From: Cytophagales bacterium | GTDB lineage: Bacteria; Bacteroidota; Bacteroidia; Cytophagales; Cyclobacteriaceae | Reading direction: 5' to 3' | Length of the DNA stretch: 58,062 nucleotides | Assembly: GCA_016124425.1 (NCBI GenBank) | Contig: WGNT01000031.1 | Coordinates: 1 to 58,062, forward strand | Shown: positions 34,375 to 44,773 of the stretch, in pieces | Layout: the number at the start of each line of letters is the position of its first letter | Numbering within the stretch: position 1 is the stretch's first letter | The notes under the pieces: model-generated | The model's input: the letters and a program-made list of their open reading frames with translations, nothing else | Told to the model about the DNA's origin: nothing | Databases searched by the model: none | Program-made: the position numbers and the translations under genes

Positions 34375-35674
34375 GATTTTTTTGGTCGTAAAACGAGAGT
34401 ACTTTGCCCGGGTGAAAAAGCGCTCTTTTATCGTTGCTACAATCCTGACGCCCCTTATATTTCCGTCCATTTTGGGAATTTTTCTTTGGATCGGTATGAG
34501 CGATACGGTAGGGGATTCTGCTCGGTTCATCGAAGTAGTGGATGAAAACCGGGAATTTTTCCTTGAAAGTAATGACCTGTTCGTCTTCTCCTACGGAAGC
34601 CTTTCAGTGGCAGAAGCAAAGGAAATGGTACAGAACGGTAGTCGGTACGGGTTTTTGCATATTCCTAAAATAGACCTTTCTTCTCCTCAAGGCATTACCT
34701 TCTACGCTGGGGAAACGCCGGGGATGTCGGTCATTTCCGGATTGGAATCGTCGCTTAGATCCAAGATAGAAGAACTAAAATTGCTAAACTCCGGGGTCGA
34801 TCGCGAGCTTCTGTCCAAGCTGAAAACATCTGTAAGTATCCGTTCGATTCGACTCGGGCAGACGGGCAATGAGGCTGTTTCAAATTCTGTAGTCAACTAT
34901 GCCATAGGGTTTCTTTCCGGAATTCTGATTTACACGTTTATTTTTGTCTACGGCAATCAGATTATGCAAGGCGTAATTGAGGAAAAATCAAGTAGGATTG
35001 TAGAGATTCTGGTTTCCTCGTTGAAGCCATTCCAATTGATGATGGGGAAAATCATCGGAATAGGTGCTGTGGGGCTAACCCAATTTTTAATTTGGATTGC
35101 ACTTATCAGTGTGGTGTCCACCATTGTAATGGGCTATTTTGGGATGAAGATGCCCCAACAGGAGCTGTTGGAACAAACCGGTTCGGTAGATATGGCCTGG
35201 ATGGAGAGCAGTTCAGAGCTGCCTGAGATGATTCAGATGATACAAGGAATTGATTTTGTTCCCTTAGTGTTCTCATTCCTGATTTATTTTGTCGGTGGAT
35301 ACCTGCTTTACGGAGCTTTTTTCGCGGCGATCGGAGCAGCGGTAGATAGTCCCTCTGACGCGCAGCAGTTTATGTTTCCGGTTACCATACCGCTCCTCAT
35401 TGGCTATATGGGGTTGTTTATCTTTGTACTTGATGACCCGAATAGCCGAGTATCTTATTGGCTTTCGGTTATCCCGTTCACCTCACCCGTTGCCATGATG
35501 GGAAGGGTTAGCTTCGGTGTTCCCATTTCCGAGCTTATCCTTTCAATCTCCCTACTCGTACTAGGCTTTTTATTTACGACATGGTCTGCCGGAAAAATCT
35601 ATAAAATCGGTATATTAGTGCACGGGACCAAGGTAAATTACAGAACACTTTGGAGGTGGATTAAAGAAAACTGA
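34364..35674 (+). CDS. ABC-2 type permease (NatB-like)
   Basis: 436 residues. One membrane helix near the N terminus (about 21-45) precedes a periplasmic domain of about 130 residues. Five or six C-terminal helices follow, starting near VVNYAIGFLSGILIYTF. The stretch GVIEEKSSRIVEILVSSLKP is typical of the family and contacts the ATPase. It overlaps the ATP-binding gene by 11 bases, so the two form one exporter. Confidence 0.92.
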   Translation: MPNKIFLVVKREYFARVKKRSFIVATILTPLIFPSILGIFLWIGMSDTVGDSARFIEVVDENREFFLESNDLFVFSYGSLSVAEAKEMVQNGSRYGFLHIPKIDLSSPQGITFYAGETPGMSVISGLESSLRSKIEELKLLNSGVDRELLSKLKTSVSIRSIRLGQTGNEAVSNSVVNYAIGFLSGILIYTFIFVYGNQIMQGVIEEKSSRIVEILVSSLKPFQLMMGKIIGIGAVGLTQFLIWIALISVVSTIVMGYFGMKMPQQELLEQTGSVDMAWMESSSELPEMIQMIQGIDFVPLVFSFLIYFVGGYLLYGAFFAAIGAAVDSPSDAQQFMFPVTIPLLIGYMGLFIFVLDDPNSRVSYWLSVIPFTSPVAMMGRVSFGVPISELILSISLLVLGFLFTTWSAGKIYKIGILVHGTKVNYRTLWRWIKEN

Positions 35675-35823
35675 TGGGTTTGAAGGATAATCGTAAATTA
35701 CAAGACAATAACTTCAGCCTTATTTCTGTTTTAAAGAAAATTTCCCCCGTTTCAACCACTATAGCTGCTTATTCCAACCCTCGTGGTTGGGGTAATTAAA
35801 TACCTATCATCCAACCTTTTACA

Positions 35824-37020
35824 ATGAAAAATAAAATTCAGGATTTGGCAACTTTGGACTTGTATCAGAACAAAGGGAAGGTGAAATGGGTCATTTTTGG
35901 GTTTTCGCTCATTATTAGTGTAGGCTCTATCTACTATACCAATACGCTGGTGGAAGAGCTCAAGGAAAGGGAGAGGAGACAGATCGACTTGTATGCTTCT
36001 GCCCTTGAATATGCGTCGGTCAATACAGAGAACCTTACGTTTATTTTTCAGGACATCATACAGGAGAACCGGTCAATTCCGGTGATCACGACAGATGCAG
36101 CGGGGAATCCGTACGAACACAAGAACATAAAATTCAAAAAAAACAGCACAGAGGAAGAAATTCAGCAACAACTGAGGGCGGAGCTTATCGAAATGAAGGC
36201 GGTCTATGAACCCATTAAACTGCTGGACGACTACTACATTTATTACCGCAACTCGGAATTGCTTACCAGGTTGAAATATTACCCCTATGTGCAGCTTTCC
36301 GTGATCATGGTATTCGGAGTGCTGGCCTATGCCTTGTTTAATCAATCGAAAGTCGCCGAACAAAACCGGCTATGGGCAGGTCTAACCAAAGAAACAGCCC
36401 ATCAATTGGGAACTCCATTGGCGTCGCTAATGGCGTGGATAGATTACTTCAAGAATTCCCCGGTATGGGAGGAGAATAAGGAAGTGATCATGGAGCTTGA
36501 CAAGGACGTGCAAAAGCTGGTGATGGTTACCGAGCGATTCAGTAATATTGGGAGTACACCTGTCATAAAACCTGAAAATGTCTATCAGGTGATCGAGGAT
36601 ACCATCGCCTATTTGAGACCAAGGATATCCAGCAAAGTTGAAATCCATCTGAACAGTCATGCAGAAAATATTGATGCCATGATGAATAAGTCCCTCTTTG
36701 AGTGGGTGGTGGAAAACATCTGTAAGAATGCCGTAGACGCCATGAAGGGACAGGGGAAAATCCAGATCGATATCGTAAAAGAAAGTGAAAAATACGTGTT
36801 CGTTGACATTAGCGATACCGGCAAAGGCATGGAAAAAAGCATGTATAAAAAGGTGTTCAACCCTGGCTTTACCACCCGACAGCGAGGGTGGGGCCTGGGG
36901 CTTACTTTAGCCAAGCGGATTATAGAAGGGTACCACAAGGGAAGGATTTTTGTCAATACTTCGGAATTGGGAAAGGGCACTACTTTTCGGGTAGTCTTAC
37001 TGGGCGTGGCAGATCAGTGA
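35824..37020 (+). CDS. Orphan membrane sensor histidine kinase
   Basis: 398 residues. Two membrane helices (about 21-40 and 157-175) flank a periplasmic sensor domain of about 110 residues. The H-box is KETAHQLGTPLASL with the phospho-acceptor His193. The N-box is VVENICKNAVDAM, the G1 box DTGKGM, and the G2 region RGWGLGLTLAKRI. This kinase type is common in Bacteroidetes. No response regulator is adjacent, so its partner is elsewhere. Confidence 0.93.
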   Translation: MKNKIQDLATLDLYQNKGKVKWVIFGFSLIISVGSIYYTNTLVEELKERERRQIDLYASALEYASVNTENLTFIFQDIIQENRSIPVITTDAAGNPYEHKNIKFKKNSTEEEIQQQLRAELIEMKAVYEPIKLLDDYYIYYRNSELLTRLKYYPYVQLSVIMVFGVLAYALFNQSKVAEQNRLWAGLTKETAHQLGTPLASLMAWIDYFKNSPVWEENKEVIMELDKDVQKLVMVTERFSNIGSTPVIKPENVYQVIEDTIAYLRPRISSKVEIHLNSHAENIDAMMNKSLFEWVVENICKNAVDAMKGQGKIQIDIVKESEKYVFVDISDTGKGMEKSMYKKVFNPGFTTRQRGWGLGLTLAKRIIEGYHKGRIFVNTSELGKGTTFRVVLLGVADQ

Positions 37021-37333
37021 CGTCAAAAATTAACACACACTGAAATAACCTTTAGCTATCTCTACACGCTATTTTTAATTACGACTAAAAGCGGGATTTC
37101 GCTAGCCCTGCCCTGCCGGTTTTCCTGAGTGCTCGTCTACGCATCGGTGAATTTCCTTCCCTACTTCTGTAGACATTCCTTACACACATCAATGAGGGGC
37201 GGATAAGGGTATCAGTGGGAAAGGCTGGCAACCTTTAATACTTTAGAAGGATACGGTAACTACTCTTACGTGATCCTTTCTTTCTCCTTGATTTTACATA
37301 CCTTTGCACGCTGAAAATATCCCCCGTAAGTTC
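37021..37333. other. Gene-free stretch upstream of prfC
   Basis: 313 bases. Besides the -7 element at 37299-37306 I see only weak inverted repeats, such as GTCTAC/GTAGAC about 50 bases apart and a short AGCG/CGCT stem near 37092. No coding or RNA gene is recognisable. Confidence 0.4.
37299..37306 (+). promoter_or_regulatory. -7 element for prfC
   Basis: TACCTTTG matches TAnnTTTG. Its last three bases are the TTG of an in-frame upstream codon at 37304, which therefore cannot be the start. The real start is the ATG at 37334, with a leader of about 20 bases. Confidence 0.6.
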
Positions 37334-38911
37334 ATGAGTTTAACACAGGAAATCCAAAAACGCAAGACATTCGGCATTATCGCCCACCCAGATGCAGGAA
37401 AAACCACCCTGACAGAAAAGATGCTGCTTTTTGGTGGGGCTATTAAAACGGCAGGTGCGGTCAAATCGAATAAAATAGATACAGCCACTAAATCGGACTG
37501 GATGGAAATCGAAAAACAACGGGGTATATCCGTAGCGACTTCGGTGATGGGTTTCGAATACAAGGGAGTAAAAATTAACCTGCTTGATACTCCTGGTCAC
37601 CAGGATTTTGCTGAGGATACCTACCGGACATTGACGGCGGTGGATTCTGTCATCATGGTGATAGATTGTGTGAAGGGGGTAGAGATTCAGACTGAAAAAC
37701 TGATGGAAGTATGTCGGATGCGAAATACTCCCGTCATCTGCTTTATAAACAAGCTGGATCGCGAAGGAAGGGATCCCTACGAGCTTCTTGACGAAGTGGA
37801 GGAAAAATTAAATATCCAGGTGAGGCCGCTTTCATGGCCCATATCCATGGGGAAGTCTTTCAAAGGTGTTTATAACCTATATGATAAGCAACTGAACTTG
37901 TTTACCCCAAGCCAGCGGAAGTTAAGCGATGACCGTAAGGTTATCCAGGATCTAAGCAGCCCGGAACTAGACAGGTATGTGGGCACATCCTTAGCAAATC
38001 AACTTCGGGACGACGTGGAGCTAATAGAAGGGGTATATCCTGATTTTGATCCGGAAGGGTACCTAAGTGGGCAGGTTGCTCCGGTGTTTTTTGGCTCCGC
38101 TGTCAATAACTTCGGGATACAGGAAATGCTAGACACATTTATCAAGATAGCGCCATCACCACGAAGTAGACAGACGGAAAGGCGGGAGGTTAAGCCAGAT
38201 GAAGAAAATTTTAGCGGGTTTATTTTTAAGATCCACGCCAATATGGACCCGAAGCACAGGAATAGGATTGCGTTTCTCAGGATTTGCTCCGGCAAATTTG
38301 AAAGGAATAAACCCTACAACCATGTAAGGGGAACCAAGGCGCTGCGATTCTCTAACGTCACGTCATTCATGGCCCAAGACAAAGAAATCGTCGACGAGGC
38401 ATTCCCAGGGGATATTGTTGGCTTGTATGACACGGGGAATCTTAAAATCGGCGACTCACTCACTGAGGGAGAAGAGCTCCAATTTAAGGGTATCCCTAGC
38501 TTTTCTCCTGAGATTTTCAGAGAGGTGGTGAATAAGGACGCCATGAAAACAAAACAGCTTGAAAAAGGCTTACAGCAACTTATGGAAGAAGGGGTGGCAC
38601 AGCTGTTTACGTTTGAGATCGGGGCGCGGAAAGTAGTGGGCACGGTAGGCCAACTTCAATTTGAAGTCATTCAGTTTCGTCTGAAAAACGAATATAACGC
38701 CACAGCCGACTTTGTCCCGATGAACCTTTATAAGGCTTGTTGGATTTACAGCGCGGACAAGAAAAAGCTGGATGAGTTTGTCCGGTCCAAACAACGGCAT
38801 ATAGCCAGGGACAAGGACGGCAAACTGGTGTTTATGGCAGAAACAAAAGCATGGCTGCAGATGGTTCAGGATAACTTCCCAGAGATCGAATTCCGATTCA
38901 CTTCGGAGTAG
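37334..38911 (+). CDS. prfC: Peptide chain release factor 3
   Basis: 525 residues. A translational GTPase that recycles RF1/RF2. The P-loop is AHPDAGKTT (17-25), and [14 protein letters not shown] and [10 protein letters not shown] are G3 and G4. [20 protein letters not shown] is the RF3-type switch I segment. The C-terminal domains contain [19 protein letters not shown]. The ATG at 37334 gives [14 protein letters not shown] and is chosen over an upstream TTG that overlaps the promoter. A pseudouridine synthase gene follows 59 bases later. Confidence 0.96.
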   Translation: MSLTQEIQKRKTFGIIAHPDAGKTTLTEKMLLFGGAIKTAGAVKSNKIDTATKSDWMEIEKQRGISVATSVMGFEYKGVKINLLDTPGHQDFAEDTYRTLTAVDSVIMVIDCVKGVEIQTEKLMEVCRMRNTPVICFINKLDREGRDPYELLDEVEEKLNIQVRPLSWPISMGKSFKGVYNLYDKQLNLFTPSQRKLSDDRKVIQDLSSPELDRYVGTSLANQLRDDVELIEGVYPDFDPEGYLSGQVAPVFFGSAVNNFGIQEMLDTFIKIAPSPRSRQTERREVKPDEENFSGFIFKIHANMDPKHRNRIAFLRICSGKFERNKPYNHVRGTKALRFSNVTSFMAQDKEIVDEAFPGDIVGLYDTGNLKIGDSLTEGEELQFKGIPSFSPEIFREVVNKDAMKTKQLEKGLQQLMEEGVAQLFTFEIGARKVVGTVGQLQFEVIQFRLKNEYNATADFVPMNLYKACWIYSADKKKLDEFVRSKQRHIARDKDGKLVFMAETKAWLQMVQDNFPEIEFRFTSE

Positions 38912-38970
38912 CCGGTGATATCGCGGTTCTTTTTTGTTACCTTTATACCTGTTCCAAATGTTTTGAACTA

Positions 38971-39702
38971 ATGAAAAAACCGTTTAACGTGATTTATGAA
39001 GACAACCACCTCCTGGTTGTGAATAAAAAGGCCGGTATCTTGGTGCAGGGAGACAAGACTGGGGATAAAACGCTAACGGATTATTGCCGGGAGTACATAG
39101 CTAAAAAGTATGATAAACCGGGCGCAGTTTTTTTGCACCCTGTTCACCGCTTGGACAGGCCGGTTAGTGGGCTTGTGATCTTTGCGCGGACATCCAAAGG
39201 CCTTGAGCGCATGACCGAACTATTCAGAAAACGGGACATTCATAAAGTGTACTGGGCTGTGGTGAAAAAAAGACCGAAAGAAGAAAAGGGAAAACTCACC
39301 CACTGGCTCACCAAAGATGAACAAAAAAACGTGGTCACTGCCCACGATAAGGAAGTTGCAAACTCGAAAAAAGCCGAACTTACCTATAAGCGTATAGGAA
39401 CCCTAAATGATCACTGGCTTGTGGAGGTACGACCAGTTAGTGGTAGACCGCATCAAATACGCGTACAACTGGCGGCCATGGATTGTCCGATTAGAGGCGA
39501 TGTCAAATACGGTTTCTCCAAACCGAATATAGACGCGAGCATTAACCTGCATGCGTTTCGCTTAGTGTTTGAACATCCCATAAAAAAAGAAAAATTGTTC
39601 CTTAGAGCAGCACTGCCGGAGGACCCGTTTTGGGAGCAATTTTTGGAATTTGAAGAAATAAAAGCAAAAGATCAACATCTGGACAATACCTTTAGTGGTT
39701 AA
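38971..39702 (+). CDS. RluA-family pseudouridine synthase
   Basis: 243 residues. The catalytic Asp is in HRLDRPVSGLVIFARTSKG (about 59-77). VRPVSGRPHQIRVQLAAMDCPI is the second conserved block. No N-terminal S4 domain is present, so it is the short type. The exact RNA target cannot be read from the sequence. It lies just upstream of the TraB/GumN gene. Confidence 0.93.
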   Translation: MKKPFNVIYEDNHLLVVNKKAGILVQGDKTGDKTLTDYCREYIAKKYDKPGAVFLHPVHRLDRPVSGLVIFARTSKGLERMTELFRKRDIHKVYWAVVKKRPKEEKGKLTHWLTKDEQKNVVTAHDKEVANSKKAELTYKRIGTLNDHWLVEVRPVSGRPHQIRVQLAAMDCPIRGDVKYGFSKPNIDASINLHAFRLVFEHPIKKEKLFLRAALPEDPFWEQFLEFEEIKAKDQHLDNTFSG

Positions 39703-39734
39703 GTCGTTCGTTGACTTTGAGTAAAAACGAACCT

Positions 39735-40592
39735 ATGAACAAGCCTTTTTGGTTTACCCTCTTTTGTATTCTCCTAGGCAACACCGTCATGGCTCAAGAG
39801 CAGGGCGTGTTTTGGAAGATATCCGGCAACGGACTATCCCGCCCCTCCTACCTTTTTGGCACGATACACCTCATCTGTGAAGACGAATTTCGCTTAGGCA
39901 AACAGCTGGAATTGAAATTAAAGGAATCCAAGACACTTATTTTGGAAGTGGATATGGACGACCCCTCTCTGGCACTTTCCATGATGGCCAAGATGCACAA
40001 TGAAGGGGGCGAGACCATCACCGACTTTCTTACCGAGGAGGAATATGAGCAAACCAGAAGCCTACTCATGGAGCGTACGGGTATGGACATTGCCATGTTA
40101 AAAAATATGCGTCCCTTTATGCTTATGTCGCTCATTTACCCAAACTTACTTGAATGCGACACGAAGTCCTACGAAAACGAATTGATGCGGATCGCTAAGT
40201 CGAATAAAATGGAAATTTTAGGTCTAGAGTCGGTCGATGATCAGCTTTCAATATTTGATCAGATACCGCTCGCCGATCAGTATAGGAGTTTTTACGAGTA
40301 TGCCGGCGACCTAGAAAAAGGGCGGCAGGAGTTTAAAGCGCTTATCCGCGCCTATAGCAGAGAGGAGATTGGACAACTTGTGCAAATGGTGGCAGATAGT
40401 CCCGAATATAGGGACTATCAAGATATCCTACTCGACAACAGAAATCAGAACTGGATCGCTCCCATGGGAGAGCTGATGAAAAAGGGACCTGTCTTCTTTG
40501 CCGTCGGTGCTGGGCATCTGGGAGGAGAACAAGGGCTAATACAGCTGTTAAAATACGAAGGGTATAAAGTGACCCGAATTGAAAACGAATAG
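39735..40592 (+). CDS. Secreted TraB/GumN family protein
   Basis: About 285 residues. A signal peptide begins at the ATG at 39735 (NKPFWFTLFCILLGNTVMAQ); a TTG eight codons upstream is less likely. The two family signatures are present: LFGTIHL near the N terminus and FFAVGAGHLGGEQGL near the C terminus, whose His and Glu residues are thought to form a metal-dependent peptidase-like site. The family's function is largely unknown. The next gene, a lipoprotein phosphatase, begins 13 bases later. Confidence 0.87.
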   Translation: MNKPFWFTLFCILLGNTVMAQEQGVFWKISGNGLSRPSYLFGTIHLICEDEFRLGKQLELKLKESKTLILEVDMDDPSLALSMMAKMHNEGGETITDFLTEEEYEQTRSLLMERTGMDIAMLKNMRPFMLMSLIYPNLLECDTKSYENELMRIAKSNKMEILGLESVDDQLSIFDQIPLADQYRSFYEYAGDLEKGRQEFKALIRAYSREEIGQLVQMVADSPEYRDYQDILLDNRNQNWIAPMGELMKKGPVFFAVGAGHLGGEQGLIQLLKYEGYKVTRIENE

Positions 40593-40605
40593 AACTAACT
40601 AATTT

Positions 40606-41127
40606 ATGTTGTTAGGTAAAAAGGCATTCCTCATCGGCATACTTATACTCGGCATATACCCACTGATGTTTTTCGGATGTCAGAACAACGCCAGCAGAAA
40701 ACTATACATCATACGCCATGCCGAAAAGCTAAGCTCCGGCGATGACCCCGAGCTGTCGCAGGAAGGGAAGCTACGTGCCGATCGTATAGCCAACCTATGG
40801 TCGTCACGTCCGATAAAGGCTATTTACAGTACACCAACCGTTCGGACCCGCAGTACTGTAGGTCCCCTTTCAAGTATCTTAGAACTTCCCATAACCGAAT
40901 ATGACGTACAGAATCACGATGGATTGGTCAATCTTATCCAGTCTGGTTCAGGTGATGCTGTTGTAGTTGGGCATTCCAATTCAATCTACCAAGTGGCGAA
41001 TTACTTTCAGGATCCGGATTCGCTGTTTAATGAGCTTGATCCATCGGACTATGACACATTCTTTGAGGTGGATATTGAAAAGAACGAGGTGGCTAGAAGG
41101 CGTTTTTCCGAACTACCTTCCTTCTGA
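40606..41127 (+). CDS. Lipoprotein histidine phosphatase (SixA-like)
   Basis: 173 residues. A lipobox LMFFGC (Cys25) ends the signal peptide, so the enzyme is anchored outside the cytoplasm. The histidine phosphatase fold has the catalytic RHAEK (His38), the TPTVRTRST arm and GHSNS near 122. The core is short, as in SixA-type phosphohistidine phosphatases. A cell-envelope location is unusual for SixA, so a small phosphorylated metabolite is a more likely substrate (inference). It lies next to a secreted TraB/GumN gene. Confidence 0.85.
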   Translation: MLLGKKAFLIGILILGIYPLMFFGCQNNASRKLYIIRHAEKLSSGDDPELSQEGKLRADRIANLWSSRPIKAIYSTPTVRTRSTVGPLSSILELPITEYDVQNHDGLVNLIQSGSGDAVVVGHSNSIYQVANYFQDPDSLFNELDPSDYDTFFEVDIEKNEVARRRFSELPSF

Positions 41128-41611
41128 CACGAACACGTTATCAATCGCTTACAAAAGGCAGGCTTACTATATAGGTCTCAACAAACCCGGTACGAACTGT
41201 AATCTCCGGTGAAAAATACGTCATGCTGTCCTAGTCAAAACCCCTAAAGTGTTAACCGAAACTAACGACTGAGTAACCTCGTCGGTACAAAACAGTCCCC
41301 CCTCCACAAAAACTGCTGTTTATAGTAAAAATCCGGCATCATCCGTACGAAAAAGCGCAAATAGATGACGAAAGATGGGATTTAGGGGAATCATTCAACA
41401 CGCGAAGTCTATATGCAGGTTGCATACCATGTGTTGTAAATGTCTCCGCTTTTTTTGATTAACGACGGTTTTTTATCCATATTTGATACATTGCAGCAAA
41501 CACAGCAATAGATAAGCTCCTAGCTGGTAAGTGTGGTTTGGAATGCTTATTGTGACTGTGATTGCAAATTCATTTTAACAGAACCTAATTACCCTAGATC
41601 AAGTGACCACT
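41128..41611. other. Gene-free stretch upstream of cystathionine gamma-synthase
   Basis: 484 bases. I looked for a SAM-type riboswitch, which would suit the methionine-pathway gene, and did not recognise one. A near-match to a -7 element (CATATTTG) lies around 41477-41485. No gene, repeat or terminator with a clear stem was found. Confidence 0.4.
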
Positions 41612-42757
41612 ATGAAATTTGGAACGAAAGCCATCCATGCAGGAATAACTCCGGATCCCTCCACCGGCGCGATAATGACACCGATATTTCAGACTTCCAC
41701 CTACGTGCAGAAATCGCCAGGAAATCACTTGGGCTACGAATACTCCAGAACCCATAATCCGACGCGGACCGCCTTGCAGCAAAATTTGGCCGCATTGGAA
41801 AATGGAAAACATGGGTTATGTTTTGCCTCCGGGCTTGCGGCGATTGACGCGATTCTGAAGCTGTTGAAGCCCGGTGATGAGGTTATCAGTACCAATGATC
41901 TATATGGGGGTTCCTATCGTCTTTTTACGAAGGTATTTGAAAAGTACGGCATTCGCTTTCAGTTTGTCTCCATGGATAACCCGGAAGATCTTGAGCGGTA
42001 TATCACGCCAAATACTAAGTTACTATGGGTTGAAACGCCCACCAATCCCATGATGAATATCATTGATGTGGCAGCTGTGGCAGCTGTGGCTAAAAAACAC
42101 CAGATTTTGATGGCGGTAGACAATACCTTTGCCACACCGTATTTGCAGAATCCACTCAATCAGGGAGCAGATATTGTCATGCATTCCGTTACCAAATACA
42201 TCGCCGGTCACTCCGACGTAGTCATGGGTGCTATTGTAGTCAATGATTCTAAACTTGCCGATGACTTGGCGTTTCTGCAAAACGCCTGCGGGGCAGTTCC
42301 GGGGCCTCAGGATTGTTTTTTGGTATTGAGAGGCATCAAGACACTTCATGTGCGTATGGATAGGCACTGCCAAAATGGAAAGACCATAGCTGCCTACCTA
42401 AAGAATCATCCTAAGATTGCGAAGGTGTATTGGCCAGGGTTTGAAGACCATCCAAATCATGCCGTCGCAAGCAGGCAGATGCGAGATTACGGAGGCATGA
42501 TTTCCTTCAACCTCAAAGACGACAAAAAGGAATCCGCTTTCAAGCTGATGGAGCACCTGCATTATTTCTCGTTGGCAGAATCCTTGGGTGGTGTGGAGTC
42601 GCTTTGCGGGCATCCCGCGTCAATGACACACGCAAGTATCCCCAAAGCGGAACGGGATAAAGTAGGGCTTTCAGATTCTCTGATCAGGCTTAGCGTTGGA
42701 ATTGAGGACGTGGAAGATTTGAAAAATGACATCGCACAAGCGCTCGAAAAGGTCTGA
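41612..42757 (+). CDS. Cystathionine gamma-synthase / gamma-lyase family PLP enzyme
   Basis: About 381 residues. The PLP lysine is in HSVTKYIAGHSDVVMGA (about 195). SRTHNPTRTALQQNLAALE and the ETPTNPMMNIIDVAA segment are typical. The C-terminal LAESLGGVESLCGHPASMTH is the substrate region of this family. Cystathionine gamma-synthase and gamma-lyase cannot be told apart with confidence by eye; the synthase is the more common label for such genes. The ATG at 41612 (MKFGTKAIHAG) is chosen over a GTG three codons upstream. Confidence 0.92.
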   Translation: MKFGTKAIHAGITPDPSTGAIMTPIFQTSTYVQKSPGNHLGYEYSRTHNPTRTALQQNLAALENGKHGLCFASGLAAIDAILKLLKPGDEVISTNDLYGGSYRLFTKVFEKYGIRFQFVSMDNPEDLERYITPNTKLLWVETPTNPMMNIIDVAAVAAVAKKHQILMAVDNTFATPYLQNPLNQGADIVMHSVTKYIAGHSDVVMGAIVVNDSKLADDLAFLQNACGAVPGPQDCFLVLRGIKTLHVRMDRHCQNGKTIAAYLKNHPKIAKVYWPGFEDHPNHAVASRQMRDYGGMISFNLKDDKKESAFKLMEHLHYFSLAESLGGVESLCGHPASMTHASIPKAERDKVGLSDSLIRLSVGIEDVEDLKNDIAQALEKV

Positions 42758-42787
42758 CTGGTTACTTGGCCGGCTTTTGCATAGGTA

Positions 42788-43624
42788 TCATCGTAAGATG
42801 TGCGTATAAAGAAATGTAGACTGCTCTACGACGTCTGCAGTCAGCGTTTTGTGGTTCTTTTTGATGGTTTTCAGTAGCAGGAGGTATTTCTTTTCGATCT
42901 GTTCTTTATCTCGTAAAAAATGGCTAAGGTGTTGGAAAAACAAGTGGTTTTTATACCACTCGTATAGCTTGCCAGTGAGCAAATTAATTTTCGCGTGTAC
43001 TTCTTCGGTATATATTGGGTTTAGTCCCATGGTTGTCCTTACCTTTTCGATTGCCATGATTTTGTTGAGGCTTTCATATACATCTTTCAAGGCTATAGGA
43101 TCTAGCTCATTCTTTGTTCTAATCTGGGAAAATGCAATCTCGTCGTTGATTAGCTGGGTAGTTGACGTATTGACCTGAAAATGGGTAAGTTGTCGGACAA
43201 AAGGATAGACAGACAAATACAGATCTTCCCAAATTTTTAGCGGCGCGGAGATCACCGTTTCAAACAACTCGTTATTGACGCGCTTTTTGTCATCTTCTAA
43301 ATCTGCTTCGTAGGCAGCGAACTGTGAGAGGGGGACATCACCATCGTCTTCAAAGGCATCTCGAATCAGACGTACATGATGTACAAGTTTCAGATGCCGA
43401 TATAGCTGGTCAAATGGCGAAAAAAGTTTCAGGCTCAGCTTTTTTTCTTCAAAATGAATCTTACCAATCAATTCAAGGAAAAGCTGGTAGAAAAAAAGTT
43501 TTTCCTCCAACAGGATCGCCTTTTTTGACCGGATTTTTTTTGCCAGTTCAGAGAATAACGTTTTGCCGGCATCGAGTTCAGCCTCGAAGAGGTTGAGCAT
43601 TGGGGCTTTTTTTTGCAGTATCAT
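42788..43624 (-). CDS. Helical protein of unknown function
   Basis: 278 residues, predicted almost entirely helical, soluble, rich in Leu, Lys and Glu, with no signal peptide. I recognise no domain. It starts 3 bases after the stop of the DUF2027/Smr gene, so it is probably in the same transcript, and it is convergent with cystathionine gamma-synthase. Confidence 0.7.
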   Translation of the reverse strand: MILQKKAPMLNLFEAELDAGKTLFSELAKKIRSKKAILLEEKLFFYQLFLELIGKIHFEEKKLSLKLFSPFDQLYRHLKLVHHVRLIRDAFEDDGDVPLSQFAAYEADLEDDKKRVNNELFETVISAPLKIWEDLYLSVYPFVRQLTHFQVNTSTTQLINDEIAFSQIRTKNELDPIALKDVYESLNKIMAIEKVRTTMGLNPIYTEEVHAKINLLTGKLYEWYKNHLFFQHLSHFLRDKEQIEKKYLLLLKTIKKNHKTLTADVVEQSTFLYTHILR

Positions 43625-43627
43625 ACG

Positions 43628-44593
43628 TTACCCGTTTATTTTGACCAAAGTAGCTCCATACCCAAAATTGCTTTTATGCGTATCTTTGAAGTAGCTAATA
43701 TGGTTTAACTGGCTAAGATAGCGGTGGATCTCTTTACGCAAAACTCCATTACCAATACCGTGAATGAAGGTTATTTCATCCATGCCGCTAGCGATGGCAT
43801 AATTTAAGTTTTTTTCAAACATTTCCAGCTGAAGTTTTATTTTTTCTCCATTGCTTAGGGATTCATGCGAATTACTCAACTTCTCGATATGTAGATCAAC
43901 TTCTTTTGGAGGCCTTGTAAATTGCTGGGTTATCGGCTTTGCATCTGCCCGCTCCGGATTAAGGTCTTTATTTAGCTGTGTGATGTCAAGATCTTTGATC
44001 TGGGTATCTAATTGGAAAAGGTAGGCATCTTTGTACATTACCGGGGCTTGACGCTTGCTTCGGAAAAAAGAGGATGCCTTGAAGCTCACTTTTCGTTCGA
44101 AGGGAGCCTGGGTTTTTTCAGCGCGGGCATTGAGGGGGATGATCTGAATAAAGAGCGGCGGCCAGTTCTCAAAATGCTGGACGGACTTTTCATCCAGCTT
44201 GTAGTAAGCATTTGAGGAGGCGACGCCAGCTCCCATAGTTTTGGAGTTCTCCCCGAAGATTTCCGAGACCGCATACAACATCTCCCGTTTGGTATTGTTG
44301 ATTAAGAATATGCCGTGATTTTGATCGTTGTAGGGAACATACGCTAGGTAGATTCCCTCGGCATGGTCCGTACCGGGTTTTTTGGTACCAGGAGGGGAAA
44401 TGGCGGCTATTTTTTCCTCTGGTGTGCCGAAAAACTCCTTTTCTGCGTTGCTTATGATTACCACCTCCGACTTCAAAGCTGGTATTCTGAAGCCATCTTC
44501 AATCTCTATTTCTACCTGTCCTCCTCCTGAAATCTTGGTGATTACTCCTTCTTCCTTCCCATGAAGAAGTCTTACTCTATCTCCGATATTCAT
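43628..44593 (-). CDS. DUF2027/Smr domain protein
   Basis: 321 residues. Residues 1-60 form a small beta domain (NIGDRVRLLHGKEEGVITK). A central DUF2027-like region follows (YNDQNHGIFLINNTKREML). The C-terminal Smr domain (about 238-321) contains VDLHIEKL and the catalytic-like FIHGIGNGVLRKEIHRYL. Smr domains nick DNA or RNA and also occur on MutS2. This arrangement is specific to Bacteroidetes. The role is unknown. Confidence 0.85.
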   Translation of the reverse strand: MNIGDRVRLLHGKEEGVITKISGGGQVEIEIEDGFRIPALKSEVVIISNAEKEFFGTPEEKIAAISPPGTKKPGTDHAEGIYLAYVPYNDQNHGIFLINNTKREMLYAVSEIFGENSKTMGAGVASSNAYYKLDEKSVQHFENWPPLFIQIIPLNARAEKTQAPFERKVSFKASSFFRSKRQAPVMYKDAYLFQLDTQIKDLDITQLNKDLNPERADAKPITQQFTRPPKEVDLHIEKLSNSHESLSNGEKIKLQLEMFEKNLNYAIASGMDEITFIHGIGNGVLRKEIHRYLSQLNHISYFKDTHKSNFGYGATLVKING

Positions 44594-44773
44594 GTTGTTC
44601 CTTTTCTAGTTTCTCAACGAATATGTAAAGTACACCATAAAATGGGGATTTACTACAGTATATAGGAAGGGATTTAGCTCATGATGAGGTACCGAGCACC
44701 TGAATAATCCCGTATGACTGTAAGCGGCTGGGTTCGTTTTTATATCCTTTAGTCTTTGATCCCTTTGCACAAG

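Noticed and set aside
41128..41611. Possible SAM riboswitch ahead of cystathionine gamma-synthase
   Set aside because: No arrangement of conserved stems or motifs of known SAM riboswitches was recognised.
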